A stretch of DNA of 64,000 nt from Rhynchonema sp. JSB1_4 (Eukaryota > Nematoda > Chromadorea > Monhysterida > Xyalidae), in assembly GCA_030248065.1 (NCBI GenBank), contig JASAMV010003076.1, positions 1 to 64,000 on the forward strand, given 5' to 3'. How positions within the stretch are numbered: the stretch's first letter is position 1; the number at the start of each line of letters is the position of its first letter. Below are positions 54,701-64,000 of the stretch, in pieces. The position numbers were made by a program, and so were the translations under genes. The notes under the pieces were generated by a model. That model did no database searches. It saw only the letters and a list, made by a program, of their open reading frames with translations, and was not told where the DNA came from.

Positions 54701-56008
54701 CACGTACATAGTCGATCAAGGTGGACTCGGTGACAGGCGTTATGCAATCTACCATGCTATTCGGGAAACTGGCTGATGTTTCAATGCGGTGTAGCAGACT
54801 GCAATCAGAATTTAGACAATATGATGTTTAGATTCAAGAATGAAATTTGTTCGAGGTGAGCGATGGGTGAAGATTACCGTTCGTCATGAAGTTCTCTTGC
54901 AAATGCCAACATGGCCTCCCGCAGTCGATTGCCGTTTTCAGGCACGTTGTCACAAGACAGCAGTGTAACAGGGCTACTGCGCTGGAAGAAAACTTAGATT
55001 TTCTCGTCCATTGAATTTAGCGAAGTTGGCTGACCCAACCTGCAGCAACATATGACTAAGCAGACCGAGCGCGGTCTGTGGATTTTTGTCTTCGAATGAT
55101 TTCAGATCATGTTGCACGGCTGTGTTCGTTAGATCCAGTTTCTGTTCGCTGTTCAGGCAGTATCCAGCTGAATAAACGTTGCATGTGCTCAAACTGACAC
55201 TACAATAACTGTGTAAATCAGACACCTTCAGTGATGGTCAGCGACACGATTTTCGTTCGCTCTTCACTCAGTAAATCCACGATTTCACGTTTTGTTTCAA
55301 GGTCTTTTCCATGATGGTACCCCACAATCGAGCCGATTATTCGAATGTCTTCGAGTGGATCACTTTTAGAAACTTCGGTAACAACATACGGATCAAAACT
55401 GGACGTGAAGTGAGCGCGTGGTCCCCTGAATGTGGAAGGAAAGTGTGGATAGGCCATTGACGTTCATTTGCCATGTAGAAAACGCGAGATCAACCAACCT
55501 TGACAACAATGTGTACAGTCCTTGTTGATCCGCAAGAACCTGTGCCATTTTCTCATCACTTGGCACGATGCCAACACCTTCGATCGCCCATTCCTGCCCG
55601 TTGGAGTGTTCGGACAGCAAATGTGTGTACAATGCCTCAAGCAATGGGTTTGGGTTACATCAAGCTGTATATTCGTTTTATGATGACGACCCGGTGCACC
55701 ACTGTTTTTACGTACGAAAAATAAGTCAAAAGCGCTTGGCTCGGATCCAATATAGTTATCGAGCATCAAACACGCGCTGTGAACCCTTTTTGGTTGCCAG
55801 TTAGATGTAGGTGGCGCATCAAATTTCGTCAGTCCGAATGGACCAGATGGTCACAGTTCCACCCCACCTGATGAGCTCTGTGGAAGCCTCCAACGCCAAC
55901 GTGAACAATTCGGCTGTATGCGGTCGAGTCGACATTGAAACTGCGCTTGTAGCTCGGTGTTGGAATTCCACTGGCTTTTGCCGATGTGAGCAATTGGGAG
56001 GAGGCCAT
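51720..56008 (-). CDS. Mannitol 2-dehydrogenase (long-chain polyol dehydrogenase)
   Basis: NAD(P)-dependent interconversion of mannitol and fructose (or a related polyol/ketose pair). Ten exons close in phase to 511 residues: 55868-56008 (ATG), 55499-55635, 55226-55425, 55040-55167, 54878-54981, 54581-54798, 53031-53149, 52589-52695, 52244-52407 and 51720-51937. Motifs: VHVGVGGFHRAHQ (N-terminal nucleotide-binding signature), GIVPSDEKMAQVLADQQGLY, FPNSMVDCITPVTE, DNFMAGRPAWHHVGAQFV and DVRPYELMKLRLLNGAH. The last contains the catalytic Lys-x4-Asn-x2-His of the family. No targeting signal is seen, so it is probably cytosolic. It is uncommon among animals, which raises gene transfer, but the intron density argues it is long resident. 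Intron 6 carries a MITE. Confidence 0.94.
53398..53758. mobile_element. TATAGTCCAGCCA MITE in mannitol dehydrogenase intron 6
   Basis: Ends TATAGTCCAGCCACCAGCTC and the complement of TATAGTCCAGCCACGAACTC, continuing as ATGAGACGACTTTTTTT. TA lies at each boundary. 361 bases, with no coding capacity. A diverged copy is at 48807-49063. Confidence 0.82.
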
Positions 56009-56580
56009 TTTATAAAATTATTCAACCAAAAATGAAGTAAAATACATGCTGTGCGTGCCCAACATGAAAGCCGCAAGTATCGTTGCGTAGCCGCTCTTTC
56101 GTTATCACCCGGTGCATTTTTGACAATAAACCACACAGGGGTGTCAAGGCCATATGGTGCGTTTGTGATAACGGTCCGGATTTATGACGCAAACAGTCAA
56201 ATGCTGTTTATCGATGTCTTTATCATGCTGTAAGTAGGTTGAAAGCGTGTAACACCTATGCAGATACAAAAGACGACCGTGGCAAGAACTTCATAACGAC
56301 AACTTTGTATCGCAAATCAAGGAAACTAACAGAGAAACACAAGGTGTTATAGGAGTGATGTTTACATGCAGCAAACCAACCAAATAACAACAAACATACG
56401 AACGTTAACGTTGGTTGTTAATTTCCACCTGTTAGCAGTTACACACAGTGTACCCTTTTAGTGAAGTCTTGATGTACATAGATGTAGAGTAACTCTGTTT
56501 ATGTTCGAAGTCCACCGTGAATCACCACTCTTGAATATTCATCTTCTAACTATAATGGCCCTGCAAATTACCAGCTAGGA
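56009..56580. other. Intergenic, promoter side of mannitol dehydrogenase
   Basis: 572 bases between the dehydrogenase ATG and the zinc-finger stop. Nothing recognisable apart from AT-rich sequence. Confidence 0.45.
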
Positions 56581-58807
56581 TCACTGTAAAGATGGTAGAC
56601 TGCAGATCCGAGAATAAAGCTCAGTTCGCTTGCGCTGCAACGAATCAATGACTTCATCGACAGTTTTATCGACGAGCGAATTCAGTAGCACGTCCCGAAT
56701 CACCGATCGAGCACAGAGTCGCACCAGAGCACCCTTGTCCGATCCAGGCACATACAAGGCGGTGTGCCTGTGTCTCCTGATGTCCCGGGCAGTCGCCACA
56801 TGCTCGTTCAGACCCGAACGTAGTTTGTAATCCTTGCCACAAGTGCAAATATACGGCCGGACTTGGCTGTGTTTGAGTCTCAGATGGATATTGCGCCCCG
56901 ATGCCTGTTTGAATGTCTGTTCACAGTGCGGACATTGATACCCGCGTGCGTCCGAGTGGATCTTCTTGTGATTGGTCAAATTAGCGGATTGTGCAAATAG
57001 CACGCCACATACATCGCACTCGAATGGCTTTTCACCGGTGTGCACACGCAAATGCGATTGGAGGTATTCGTTCTTTGCAAATGTCTTCGAACATGCCACA
57101 CACGAGAATCGTTTAATTTCATTTTTCATTCTCTCCTTCTTGTGATGGTCTCGATGTCTACGTAGCTCTTTCTTCAATTTAGTTTCGAATGTGCACCGTC
57201 TGCATCGCAACACTCGTTCGTGTGCGGTTCTAACGTGTGAGTTCAATTTTGCGAGTCCGTCGAATGTTTTGTGACATTCAGCACATACGTGTAGCAACGG
57301 CGGTTTGACATCCTGGAACGTTTGAACTGAATATATGCCGGTATGAAACTTGACGATTGGACGGAACGGTCAACCCTTAACCACATGACGTTGCTCCATT
57401 TCTAGATTAATGCCACTACCAGGGTTGTTTCAAAAAAAAAAGTGGTCAATTAAAAAATTTTTTTTTAAAAAAAAAATTTTTTTTTTTTGAAACTCAGATT
57501 TTGCTTTTTTTTTTAATAAAAAAAAGTTGCCCAAAATGGGCTAAAATGTCCAAAAATGGCCTTTTTCGAGGCAAAAAATTGGCACTTTTTTTCTGTGGAC
57601 GAGACAATTTTTCCAAAATCGCGCCTGCGGCGCCCTGTATTGTCCCCAAATCCGTACAGGGATGCGCGGGGCTGGTCTTTTATAGTGATGTGGCACCGAT
57701 AATGTACTACTACATGCTACTACACATGTATATATGCAGGTCTGGTGCAAAACCGGGCGCGCAAAGTCGATCTGACGCGCAAGATTTGGGCTGTAATCGA
57801 TATTTTGATGGTCGTATATCAGATATACGGCATTAGATGCATTAAAATACGTTGTACGGCATGCTACAATACATCAGAGTAACATCGTTAGTGAACATCA
57901 ACCTCAGACTGGTCGGAGACCATGGAATCTGCACAATACTACCGGGTGTCACCACACAAGTTCGGTCTGAGGCGAAAATTTTTCAATTTTTGAAAAATAT
58001 GTTGTATCGATTTCATTTATCCTGAAACGTCGTTTGCAACACTTTTTCTAATAAAAAAATTTCTAAAAAAAAAAAAAAAAAAAATTCCAAAAAAAAAAAA
58101 AAAAATTTTTTTTTTAAAAAAAAAGCTCGTTAATAAAAAAATTTTTTTTTCAACCCTGGCCACTACCTTGGCCGAGTATCACCAGGCATTGTCAAAGTCA
58201 CATGACAACGTCAAAGTTGGCATCACGTACCGCCTTAGTTTGGGGCATTGTTACGAAATCCAAAAAAACAGGATGAAATTCAGGCATCTGTACCTTTTTC
58301 GCTCGTCGCTGTGTGCGATGCAATGGTCTGGCAACCACCTCGGCCGATGGTGCACCATGTTTACATTGCTGGTGTCTTCTCACAGCTTGAATGGTCTTGA
58401 AGTTTTGACCACAAACATCACACACATGTGGTCGTGCTAACGAATGTTTGTAGATCAGGTGCTGTTGGAGATTACCTGATAGCTGATAATCGTGATCAGA
58501 TATTGCGGACGTGACCAATTGCTTATCAGTCAGTTCTATTCAATTCTACGCACCACACAGCCACGTGACACAGATTGAGCTAATCACAAATGTGACAACG
58601 TCATTGGTCATGCGTCAGTCAGCTTTTTCACAACTCACTTTTCTGCGAGAACGTTGCATCACATTGCGAGCACGTATACGGCCGTTCACCCAAATGCACC
58701 ACTTTGTGATGCCTGCGAACTTCGTAATCAGTCGAACCGACGTATGCACAGTCGACACATTCGGGTTTAGTTCGCACCGTTTTCTTTTTCTTCACATACT
58801 TGCCCAT
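56581..58807 (-). CDS. C2H2 zinc-finger protein
   Basis: Probable DNA-binding transcription factor. Exons 58639-58807 (ATG 58805-58807), 58294-58475 and 56581-57312 join in phase to 360 residues. Eight clear C2H2 fingers: CVDCAYVGSTDYEVRRHHKVVH, CSQCDATFSQKSNLQQHLI.., CDVCGQNFKTIQAVRRHQQ.., CAECHKTFDGLAKLNSH.., CRRCTFETKLKKELRRHRDH.., CVACSKTFAKNEYLQSH.., CDVCGVLFAQSANLTNH.. and CPHCEQTFKQASGRNIH... A ninth (ICTCGKDYKLRSGLNEH) is incomplete. One TGEKP linker (HTGEKPFEC) is present. Basic stretches KYVKKKKTVR and HRTQRRAKK could be nuclear-localisation signals. No KRAB, BTB or ZAD domain. The 172-base gap to the TRMT13 stop makes this a tight tandem pair. A large hAT element occupies intron 2. 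Confidence 0.9.
57420..58158. mobile_element. 739-base hAT-like element with A/T-run flanks
   Basis: Termini CAGGGTTG and CAACCCTG with a perfect eight-base duplication GCCACTAC (57412-57419 and 58159-58166). Just inside are long A and T runs (about 57430-57520 and 58055-58150) that can pair into a hairpin. The core is unique and non-coding (GCGCCTGCGGCGCCCTGTAT). It lies wholly within intron 2 of the zinc-finger gene. Confidence 0.9.
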
Positions 58808-58978
58808 TCGAGATGCTCAGCGATTACTGTAAATTGTCCCGATGACTGTGCCACGGAAACTGTAATTATGAGCGGCCAATAAAAAGTACTCGTTTGGAAG
58901 CAGACCAATTGATTTCACGCAAAAAACAGCATGATAGAAGCAGCACTGAGGACCAAAAATTGCCGCTCCTGTTATTTA

Positions 58979-61378
58979 TTACACATTTCCGATAAGTACC
59001 AAATTTTCCGGCGTAACATTTACAGGCACATATTGTATCACATCAATGGACCGAAAGAATCCTGATTTTTCAAGGAAGTCTCGTCTTCCTAGTTCAAGTA
59101 ATAGTTTGGCGCGTCGACCCAAGCGTTCTTTGTCTGCAGCAGAAATTTCTTCGGATTCAGAAGAAACTGAAATGTAAACAGTGATTAGGTTTAGACTCTT
59201 AGCTAACAAAACTATAGGCTAATAACGAAAGATTACGTTCTCTTTTTCGCGACAAACCATCCAAGTTTACCTTTCTCACATTTTTGCCATCCAGAAGTGG
59301 CCCAGGACGAGATTTTGAGCAAATTTCGGAAATCAGCCTCGTTTTGGAATCCATTTTGTTGAAGGACCTCCCTGCCACAATAATCACGCCAGTTGCAACG
59401 ATGGTGACAGCATGACGCGAATAATAGACCACACAACTGAAGAAAAAAGCAATCGATGTAATCCGCAGAACCTCAAGCAAAAACAAGATCACACCTTTAT
59501 CTTTTGGCCTTGCGCTGCTTGTTGAACACATCTGATGGCCAGATCCGTTGCCGCACCACAAGCGTGCTTGGCTAGGCAGAAAATCCTGAAAAACTGCAGT
59601 TTGCAGTTATGCCTGAAGTGCCCATTTTTATTGCCATTCCACTCCTTCACCAGTGGCCTGACCACAAGTTGATCCATTCCAACTGCACCTGCTGTCAGCG
59701 TCCTCCTTCACGTCATTCGTAACCCATGGCACTTTAGCAAGCACCAGATGCTCAATGGAGCACCTAAGGCGATGCACATTTGTCAATTGACTGGCACCGA
59801 GCTTGTTCTCGAATTTATTGCGACTGCCCGATCGCTCGATCAACAGAAATTGAGGACAGGTCGACAGTGACCCTGATTCGGGCAACAATGAACTGGCCAG
59901 CCTGAATGAACAAGGTCAATTATATCAGGACAAGTTCGATAAAAACAAAGACGAATAATAACGTAACAGCAGTGAGTTTTGCCAGTTTCGGCCTGTTTTC
60001 ACAGACGGGCGAGGTGCCAGACCTCGTCGGTGCAAAAACCTCTGGCCAATTGACCTCCAAAAAGGACCTCGAGCAGATCTTATTGCTCAAGTAAAACATC
60101 AGTGCTGCGCACAAAAGTGCAAGCCAGCGAGAGAGGGCAACGAGTAATTGAACCCCAAAACATACCAAAACGTCAACTGAGCTTTTCCAGCACCGAATTC
60201 GGCAAAAACCATGCGATCTGGTTGGACGACTTGCGTTCTGGAATCCAACAGAAGTCCAATTAGCGACGACTGCTGACGTAGCTGCTTCACTTTATCGGGA
60301 CCTGGGCAGAAAAGGAAACACATGATATGCGGCATTATTAAGGTTAGAGGGCCGCCGGATGTTAAAAAGTGTAGGTGTCGGATGCCTCCAGATGTTGGGC
60401 GTCGGTTTTTTGTGACCCTACACCCGACACCTACGGTTCAAAACATTAAATTTCTGAGAGAAGAATTTTGAGAGAAGTTTGCCAGTGCCAAATGTTTCCG
60501 AAGACGCAGAATGTGACATTTTGATCTTTATTTCGTTTGCAAAAACTTGAATTCAGTAAAAATTGCACTAATAATGCAAATGATCAACATTTTGTCTGTT
60601 TTTGGTTCTAAAAACTAGATGTCGGGTATTTTTAAAACTGTCGGGTGTCGGGTACTTCCAGATGTCGGCTGTCGGTGTCGGGTACCCCTCCCCCGACCTC
60701 TAACCCAAGGTATTATACTTGGCGCAGCAGGCCTAAAATTGTTCAGAACAGAAAGCTTTGAACAAACCAAAGTCGCCGGAAGTGGCTGCTTGATCACACG
60801 GATCAAAGTGGTGTTCAATCAAGTCGATCTGCGGTAGACTAAGTGCTAGCAGCCGCTCGATCGTGGACTCCTCCGGAACGCTGTCGCCTTTTGTCTGAAT
60901 ATGAGCAGCCGTTCAGAGGAGCACTCGTGTGCAGGTGTTTTGTGATTCTATTCGAGGATTTACGCAAGTCAAAGTAAAAACATTTCATGACACTTTATCT
61001 CAATTGGCCTTCTTACCGCAGGCTCTGCATTTGCTCCACGATTAACATCCCTAGCGATCCATGGCACATCTTCGTCCAGTTTCGCGTTGCATCTGTGCCG
61101 CACATGATCATCTAGTTGCGAAACATCAACGCTGTGTTTCGGATCAAGAGGACACGGCACCCGGCTGCAAATGCGTCGGCAAGTCTGCGATGAACCACAA
61201 CGATCGAACACAATTTGGAAACTGACCTTTGGCCATCATCCTGACCGTCAGATTTCAACAAATGTGCATGCTCTCCGCAATACACTCGTCCGATTTTGGT
61301 CTGCATTTTGCATCGACGCTGTTTCTTCGGCACAATATATTGACACCGAGATGGGTCATCTTCAGATGGGCGCTTCAT
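58979..61378 (-). CDS. TRMT13: tRNA 2'-O-methyltransferase TRM13 homologue
   Basis: Methylates the 2'-OH of position 4 in the acceptor stem of certain tRNAs. Eight exons close in phase to 406 residues: 61227-61378 (ATG 61376-61378), 61017-61164, 60768-60894, 60166-60301, 59689-59901, 59495-59585, 59271-59436 and 58979-59166 (stop TAA). Domains in order: CCCH zinc finger (CQYIVPKKQRRC then CGEH), U11-48K-like CHHC finger (CPLDPKHSVDVSQLDDHVRH..C), SAM-binding VFAEFGAGKAQLTFW, KHACGAATDLAIRC, and the family hallmark CCHHRCNWRDYCG. The last exon is helical (ADKERLGRRAKLLLELGRRD). Human TRMT13 is about 480 residues, so this is compact. Intron 3 carries the CCCGACAC minisatellite element. Confidence 0.94.
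60355..60705. repeat. CCCGACAC minisatellite element, reverse copy
   Basis: Shares the repeat units and the core (AGACGCAGAATGTGACATTT) of 18480-18895, in reverse complement. Ends GGTTAGAGG and CCTCTAACC are inverted. It lies within TRMT13 intron 3 (60302-60767). Confidence 0.75.
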
Positions 61379-61797
61379 CCTTAATTCTGTGCAATAGGCA
61401 ATTGAACAGTGGTCATCACATAACAACCAATTAAGGTACAAAACGCAAGAGGATTCGACGTGGACGATACCACACTGACGAACAACAACAATCTGTCAGG
61501 GTTTCACACTCTCATACTCTATAACTTTTATCCCATTCCGAAATATGATGTGAGCATTGAAAAAAACAATGTCTCTGTTTATTCTTTTGACAAAGTTGTG
61601 AAAGCTTCGCTGGCACATAGTATTGAGGCAACGAAACATTGGCCGCCGGGTAAGAAATAACAGTCTCGATCTTTCTTTAGCTGCTGCTAAAGTACGAAGT
61701 CGATAAAACAGAGTCTACCATTAGGATGGGATCACGGTCAGTCACGTTGTAACTTATACAGCAAAACGAGCAAAATTTTTCAGACTTGGACAATACT
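61379..61797. other. Intergenic between TRMT13 start and NAA30 stop
   Basis: About 420 bases with no gene recognised. It should contain the TRMT13 promoter and the NAA30 3' UTR. Confidence 0.45.
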
Positions 61798-62859
61798 TTA
61801 GTATTGTGTCGTAGGTCCATCAATGAGCAACGGTTCAGAAATTGTATTGTATTCATATTCATCGCGGGGCACCGCCAACCAGAGTTTCAGTCGAAATGCA
61901 TCAACACCTGAAACAAATAAGCACTAACAAACTGATTTGTGTTGGAATAGGGCGGCTAAGAGAACAGAAACATACCATTCAAATAATATCTAAACAGTCT
62001 TTTGGCACGTACAAAGCCCAAATTTTCATACAATCGTAAGGCAGCCGAATTGGTGATCTCAGTTTCGAGGACAATCTGAAAAGCGCAAAACAATCAATAA
62101 CCAGTGACCAAAATCCATTAGGGCGCTGCCAGGTAGATGCGGACTGCGGAATATTCACGACCCTGTAGTAGTATATCGCACTAGCAAACACAATCAAAAA
62201 ATGTTTCTATTGTCCGCAAACCGCAGTCCGCAAGTGCGGCCAGGTAGATGCGGACATTGGGCATAGTTTTTTTCAATGTCCGCAGTCCGCATCTACCTGG
62301 CCGCGCCCTTATTGAAATCACATTATAAAAAGCAAAAAAGACCTTGGCTTTGAGAACAGACCTCATCACAACCCTCCGCCTGCATTTTGTTGATAACACA
62401 CGTGGCCAGACGCGATCCAATCTTCAGTCTCCTGTACGCTTGATCAACAGCCAACATTGCGATGTAGCCGGATTTGTACGAATAATTCGATTTACTGTAC
62501 ACGTCGTCCTGTTTGCATACGATAGCACCAACGTACGACCCAGATTGGCGGTCGCGCGCCTCAACATTGGGCAAACAATAAATTTGAAATCAGCTAACCT
62601 GTAAACTTCAACTTTGGATCAGCCAAAAAAACGCACAATTTCACAGGCACAGCAAAGACAAATCATAAATTTAACCAGATAGCACAACGACGGCCAATTG
62701 TGAACGAAGAATCGATACGTGTATATTGAGTAGGGCTCGGACAGATCTTTTGTGATCAGACGCATGATGTCAGGCAGTTGCGTTTCGTCGACGTACGGCA
62801 CGATTTCAATCGGATCATCAACCGAACTCGTCGAATCCACCGTTGTACTCGTGGTTGGC
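61798..62859 (-). CDS. NAA30: N-alpha-acetyltransferase 30 (NatC catalytic subunit), 5' end missing
   Basis: Catalytic subunit of NatC, which co-translationally acetylates N-termini such as Met-Leu. Exons 62676-62859, 62362-62559, 61976-62075 and 61798-61907 join in phase and end in TAA. Motifs: [69 protein letters not shown] and [20 protein letters not shown]. The acetyl-CoA loop reads RRLKIGS where the usual Q/RxxGxG/A pattern has RRxGxG, so one glycine is replaced by lysine. The first visible exon enters in phase 2, so an N-terminal exon lies at or beyond the right part of the window; none was found. A MITE sits in the intron at 62076-62361. Confidence 0.92.
62121..62308. mobile_element. 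CCAGGTAGATGCGGAC MITE in NAA30 intron
   Basis: Left end GGGCGCTGCCAGGTAGATGC then GGACTGCGG; right end CCGCAGTCCGCATCTACCTG then GCCGCGCCC. An internal third copy of the arm (CGGCCAGGTAGATGCGGAC) lies near 62238. TTA/TAA-like flanks make a TWA target possible. Confidence 0.8.
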
Positions 62860-62914
62860 CTGTAGAAAAGGAAATCTGAATTTTTGGTTTTTAAGTTTCA
62901 GGGCCCGGCCCGGT

Positions 62915-63032
62915 CCACAAAGCACAAACACTAACGTCAACATATAAACGTAGACATAAAAGAGAAATTCTTTGCGTTTTTGGTCGTAATTTTCTCTTTT
63001 ATGTTTGCGTTTACATTAACGTTAGTGTTAAG
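62915..63032. repeat. Short foldback ACTAACGT...ACGTTAGT
   Basis: ACACTAACGTCAACATATAA pairs with TTTACATTAACGTTAGTGTT, and the arms continue as ACATAAAAGAGAAA / TTTCTCTTTTATGT around a short loop near 62980. Small hairpin element upstream of the visible NAA30 exons. Confidence 0.7.
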
Positions 63033-63083
63033 CTTAACCAGAGTTTTTGCCATTTTTACTTGCTCAGTGAGGTAGCATACAGC

Positions 63084-63451
63084 CAGTGTTGGAGGTGGGG
63101 GGGGGGTTTGGGGGGTAGCGCCCCAGTACAGTAGGTATCCCCCCTCGCCTGGTACAGTAGGTATCCCCCCGATTTTGCCCCAAAAGTGCCAATTTTTGAC
63201 CAAAATGGCCAAAATTAGTGCAAAATCAGTGGTTTTTACCTCAAATTACCCGAAATTCGCGCGCTACGCGCGCAAATACTACGTTTTCACACGATTCCAC
63301 GCATAATAAACACATAAAAAATTTTCACCCCAAAACCTAACCCCCCCCAGGTACATAACCCCCCAGGTCATCGGCTCTGGTACAGTAGGTATCCCCCCTC
63401 TCCGAGCGCGGTACAGTAGGTATCCCCCCCTCCAGAGTACCTCCAACACTG
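63084..63451. mobile_element. 368-base hAT-like element with G/C runs
   Basis: Termini CAGTGTTGGAGGT and ACCTCCAACACTG, flanked by a perfect eight-base duplication CATACAGC (63076-63083 and 63452-63459). The interior matches 29600-30360, minus the TA element there, so this copy preserves the empty target TTTTTACCTCAAA at 63237. Confidence 0.93.
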
Positions 63452-63459
63452 CATACAGC

Positions 63460-64000
63460 CTAAAATCGAAAAATTTTCGCGCTTCGCGCGTTTGTTATCG
63501 CTTGTCATGTAGTTCTGTGATAAGGGGAACATGCAGTCTTGTTGTGTTAGCATGTATAAAGCGGTACGATGTCCTATAACGGCATTCACAACTTCAGTTT
63601 ATTGAAACTGGACCAGTAGCTGGCTTCCACTGGCTTGCGGATTCGACGAACAAAAGTACTGGCGGACTAGTCCAACTAATGACTCGTGACCGTCGTGGGG
63701 TATATTATGGATCAATTATGAGACACAACACATGGGATACAAAACATTCTCTGTTGGTAACCGAAGTGTGATCCAAACTGTACTGCGCAGACCACAGGCA
63801 AAAAATCGTACAAAATTGAGTTTTCTTAGCAATCCCTCGTGCCCGTGGTGTAAAATGTCAAAATTTTTACGGTCAATTTTTAGGCAATAATACCCTGTTC
63901 AGCACCATAACGCACCAAAACAAAACTAAAGTAGTGCTAAAACAACATATTTTACCCAATTTTGAAATGCGCTAGCATGTTTCAAAATGACCCAACCCAG
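63460..64000. other. No feature recognised at the right edge
   Basis: No open frame with family resemblance and no repeat match to the rest of the window. The missing 5' exon of NAA30 could be here or beyond. Confidence 0.4.

Noticed and set aside
51720..56008. Bacterial contamination explaining mannitol dehydrogenase
   Set aside because: Ten spliced exons with eukaryotic signals and a local MITE rule out a contaminating bacterial contig.
57420..58158. Processed retrogene or SINE because of long A/T runs
   Set aside because: Inverted CAGGGTTG/CAACCCTG ends and an exact eight-base duplication fit a DNA transposon, and there is no polymerase III promoter box.

Overview
This is an animal (metazoan) nuclear genome segment. 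The genes are split into many short exons by GT-AG introns, mostly about 50-500 bases long, and AATAAA signals follow several stop codons. The proteins are clearly animal: troponin C, mixed-lineage kinase, mitochondrial ribosomal protein mL37, ribosomal protein eL37, TRMT13, NAA30 and a probable amidated neuropeptide precursor. The troponin C has intact EF-hands at sites II and IV only, and its start codon sits alone in the first exon. That arrangement is familiar from arthropods, so a small ecdysozoan (for example a tardigrade or arthropod) is my best inference, but the sequence alone does not fix the phylum.

Layout. 0-6 kb: minus-strand aldo-keto reductase (3' end off the window) and a kelch-repeat protein. 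6-10 kb: mostly non-coding with repeats. 10-13.4 kb: a weak plus-strand gene candidate converging on an unrecognised eight-exon minus-strand gene. 13.4-19 kb: a dense repeat block of nested foldback and hAT-like elements, GGCCCG-rich inverted copies and a CCCGACAC minisatellite. 19.2-20.4 kb: RPL37 (+). 24.6-25.2 kb: neuropeptide-like precursor (+). 25.4-28.6 kb: MRPL37 (-). 28.7-30.4 kb: a second repeat block. 30.6-33.1 kb: a gene encoding about 12 copies of a PKTAMAP repeat (+). 33.9-37.2 kb: 4-coumarate-CoA-ligase-like acyl-CoA synthetase (-). 38.6-47.8 kb: mixed-lineage MAP3K (-). 48.4-48.7 kb: 3' part of a small membrane protein (-). 49.7-51.0 kb: troponin C (-). 51.7-56.0 kb: long-chain mannitol 2-dehydrogenase (-). 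56.6-58.8 kb: C2H2 zinc-finger protein (-). 59.0-61.4 kb: TRMT13 (-). 61.8-62.9 kb: NAA30 (-, 5' end missing). From about 48 to 63 kb the minus strand is a compact run of genes.

Exon models were built by hand from splice signals, codon phase and family similarity. For most named genes every exon joins in phase from start to stop. Weak points: exon 3 of the kelch gene, the last two coding segments of MRPL37, the 3' third of the MLK gene, and the two models of the unknown gene at 11.2-13.3 kb.

The genes do not form a pathway; they are ordinary housekeeping, muscle, signalling and metabolic genes lying side by side. The most unusual signals are: the PKTAMAP repeat protein; the possible PDF-like neuropeptide precursor; an intron-rich mannitol dehydrogenase; a 10-base motif TGAYGTTTCA present about 18 times against about 0.25 expected; and several transposons dated by exact target-site duplications, two of them with the unoccupied target preserved elsewhere in the window.
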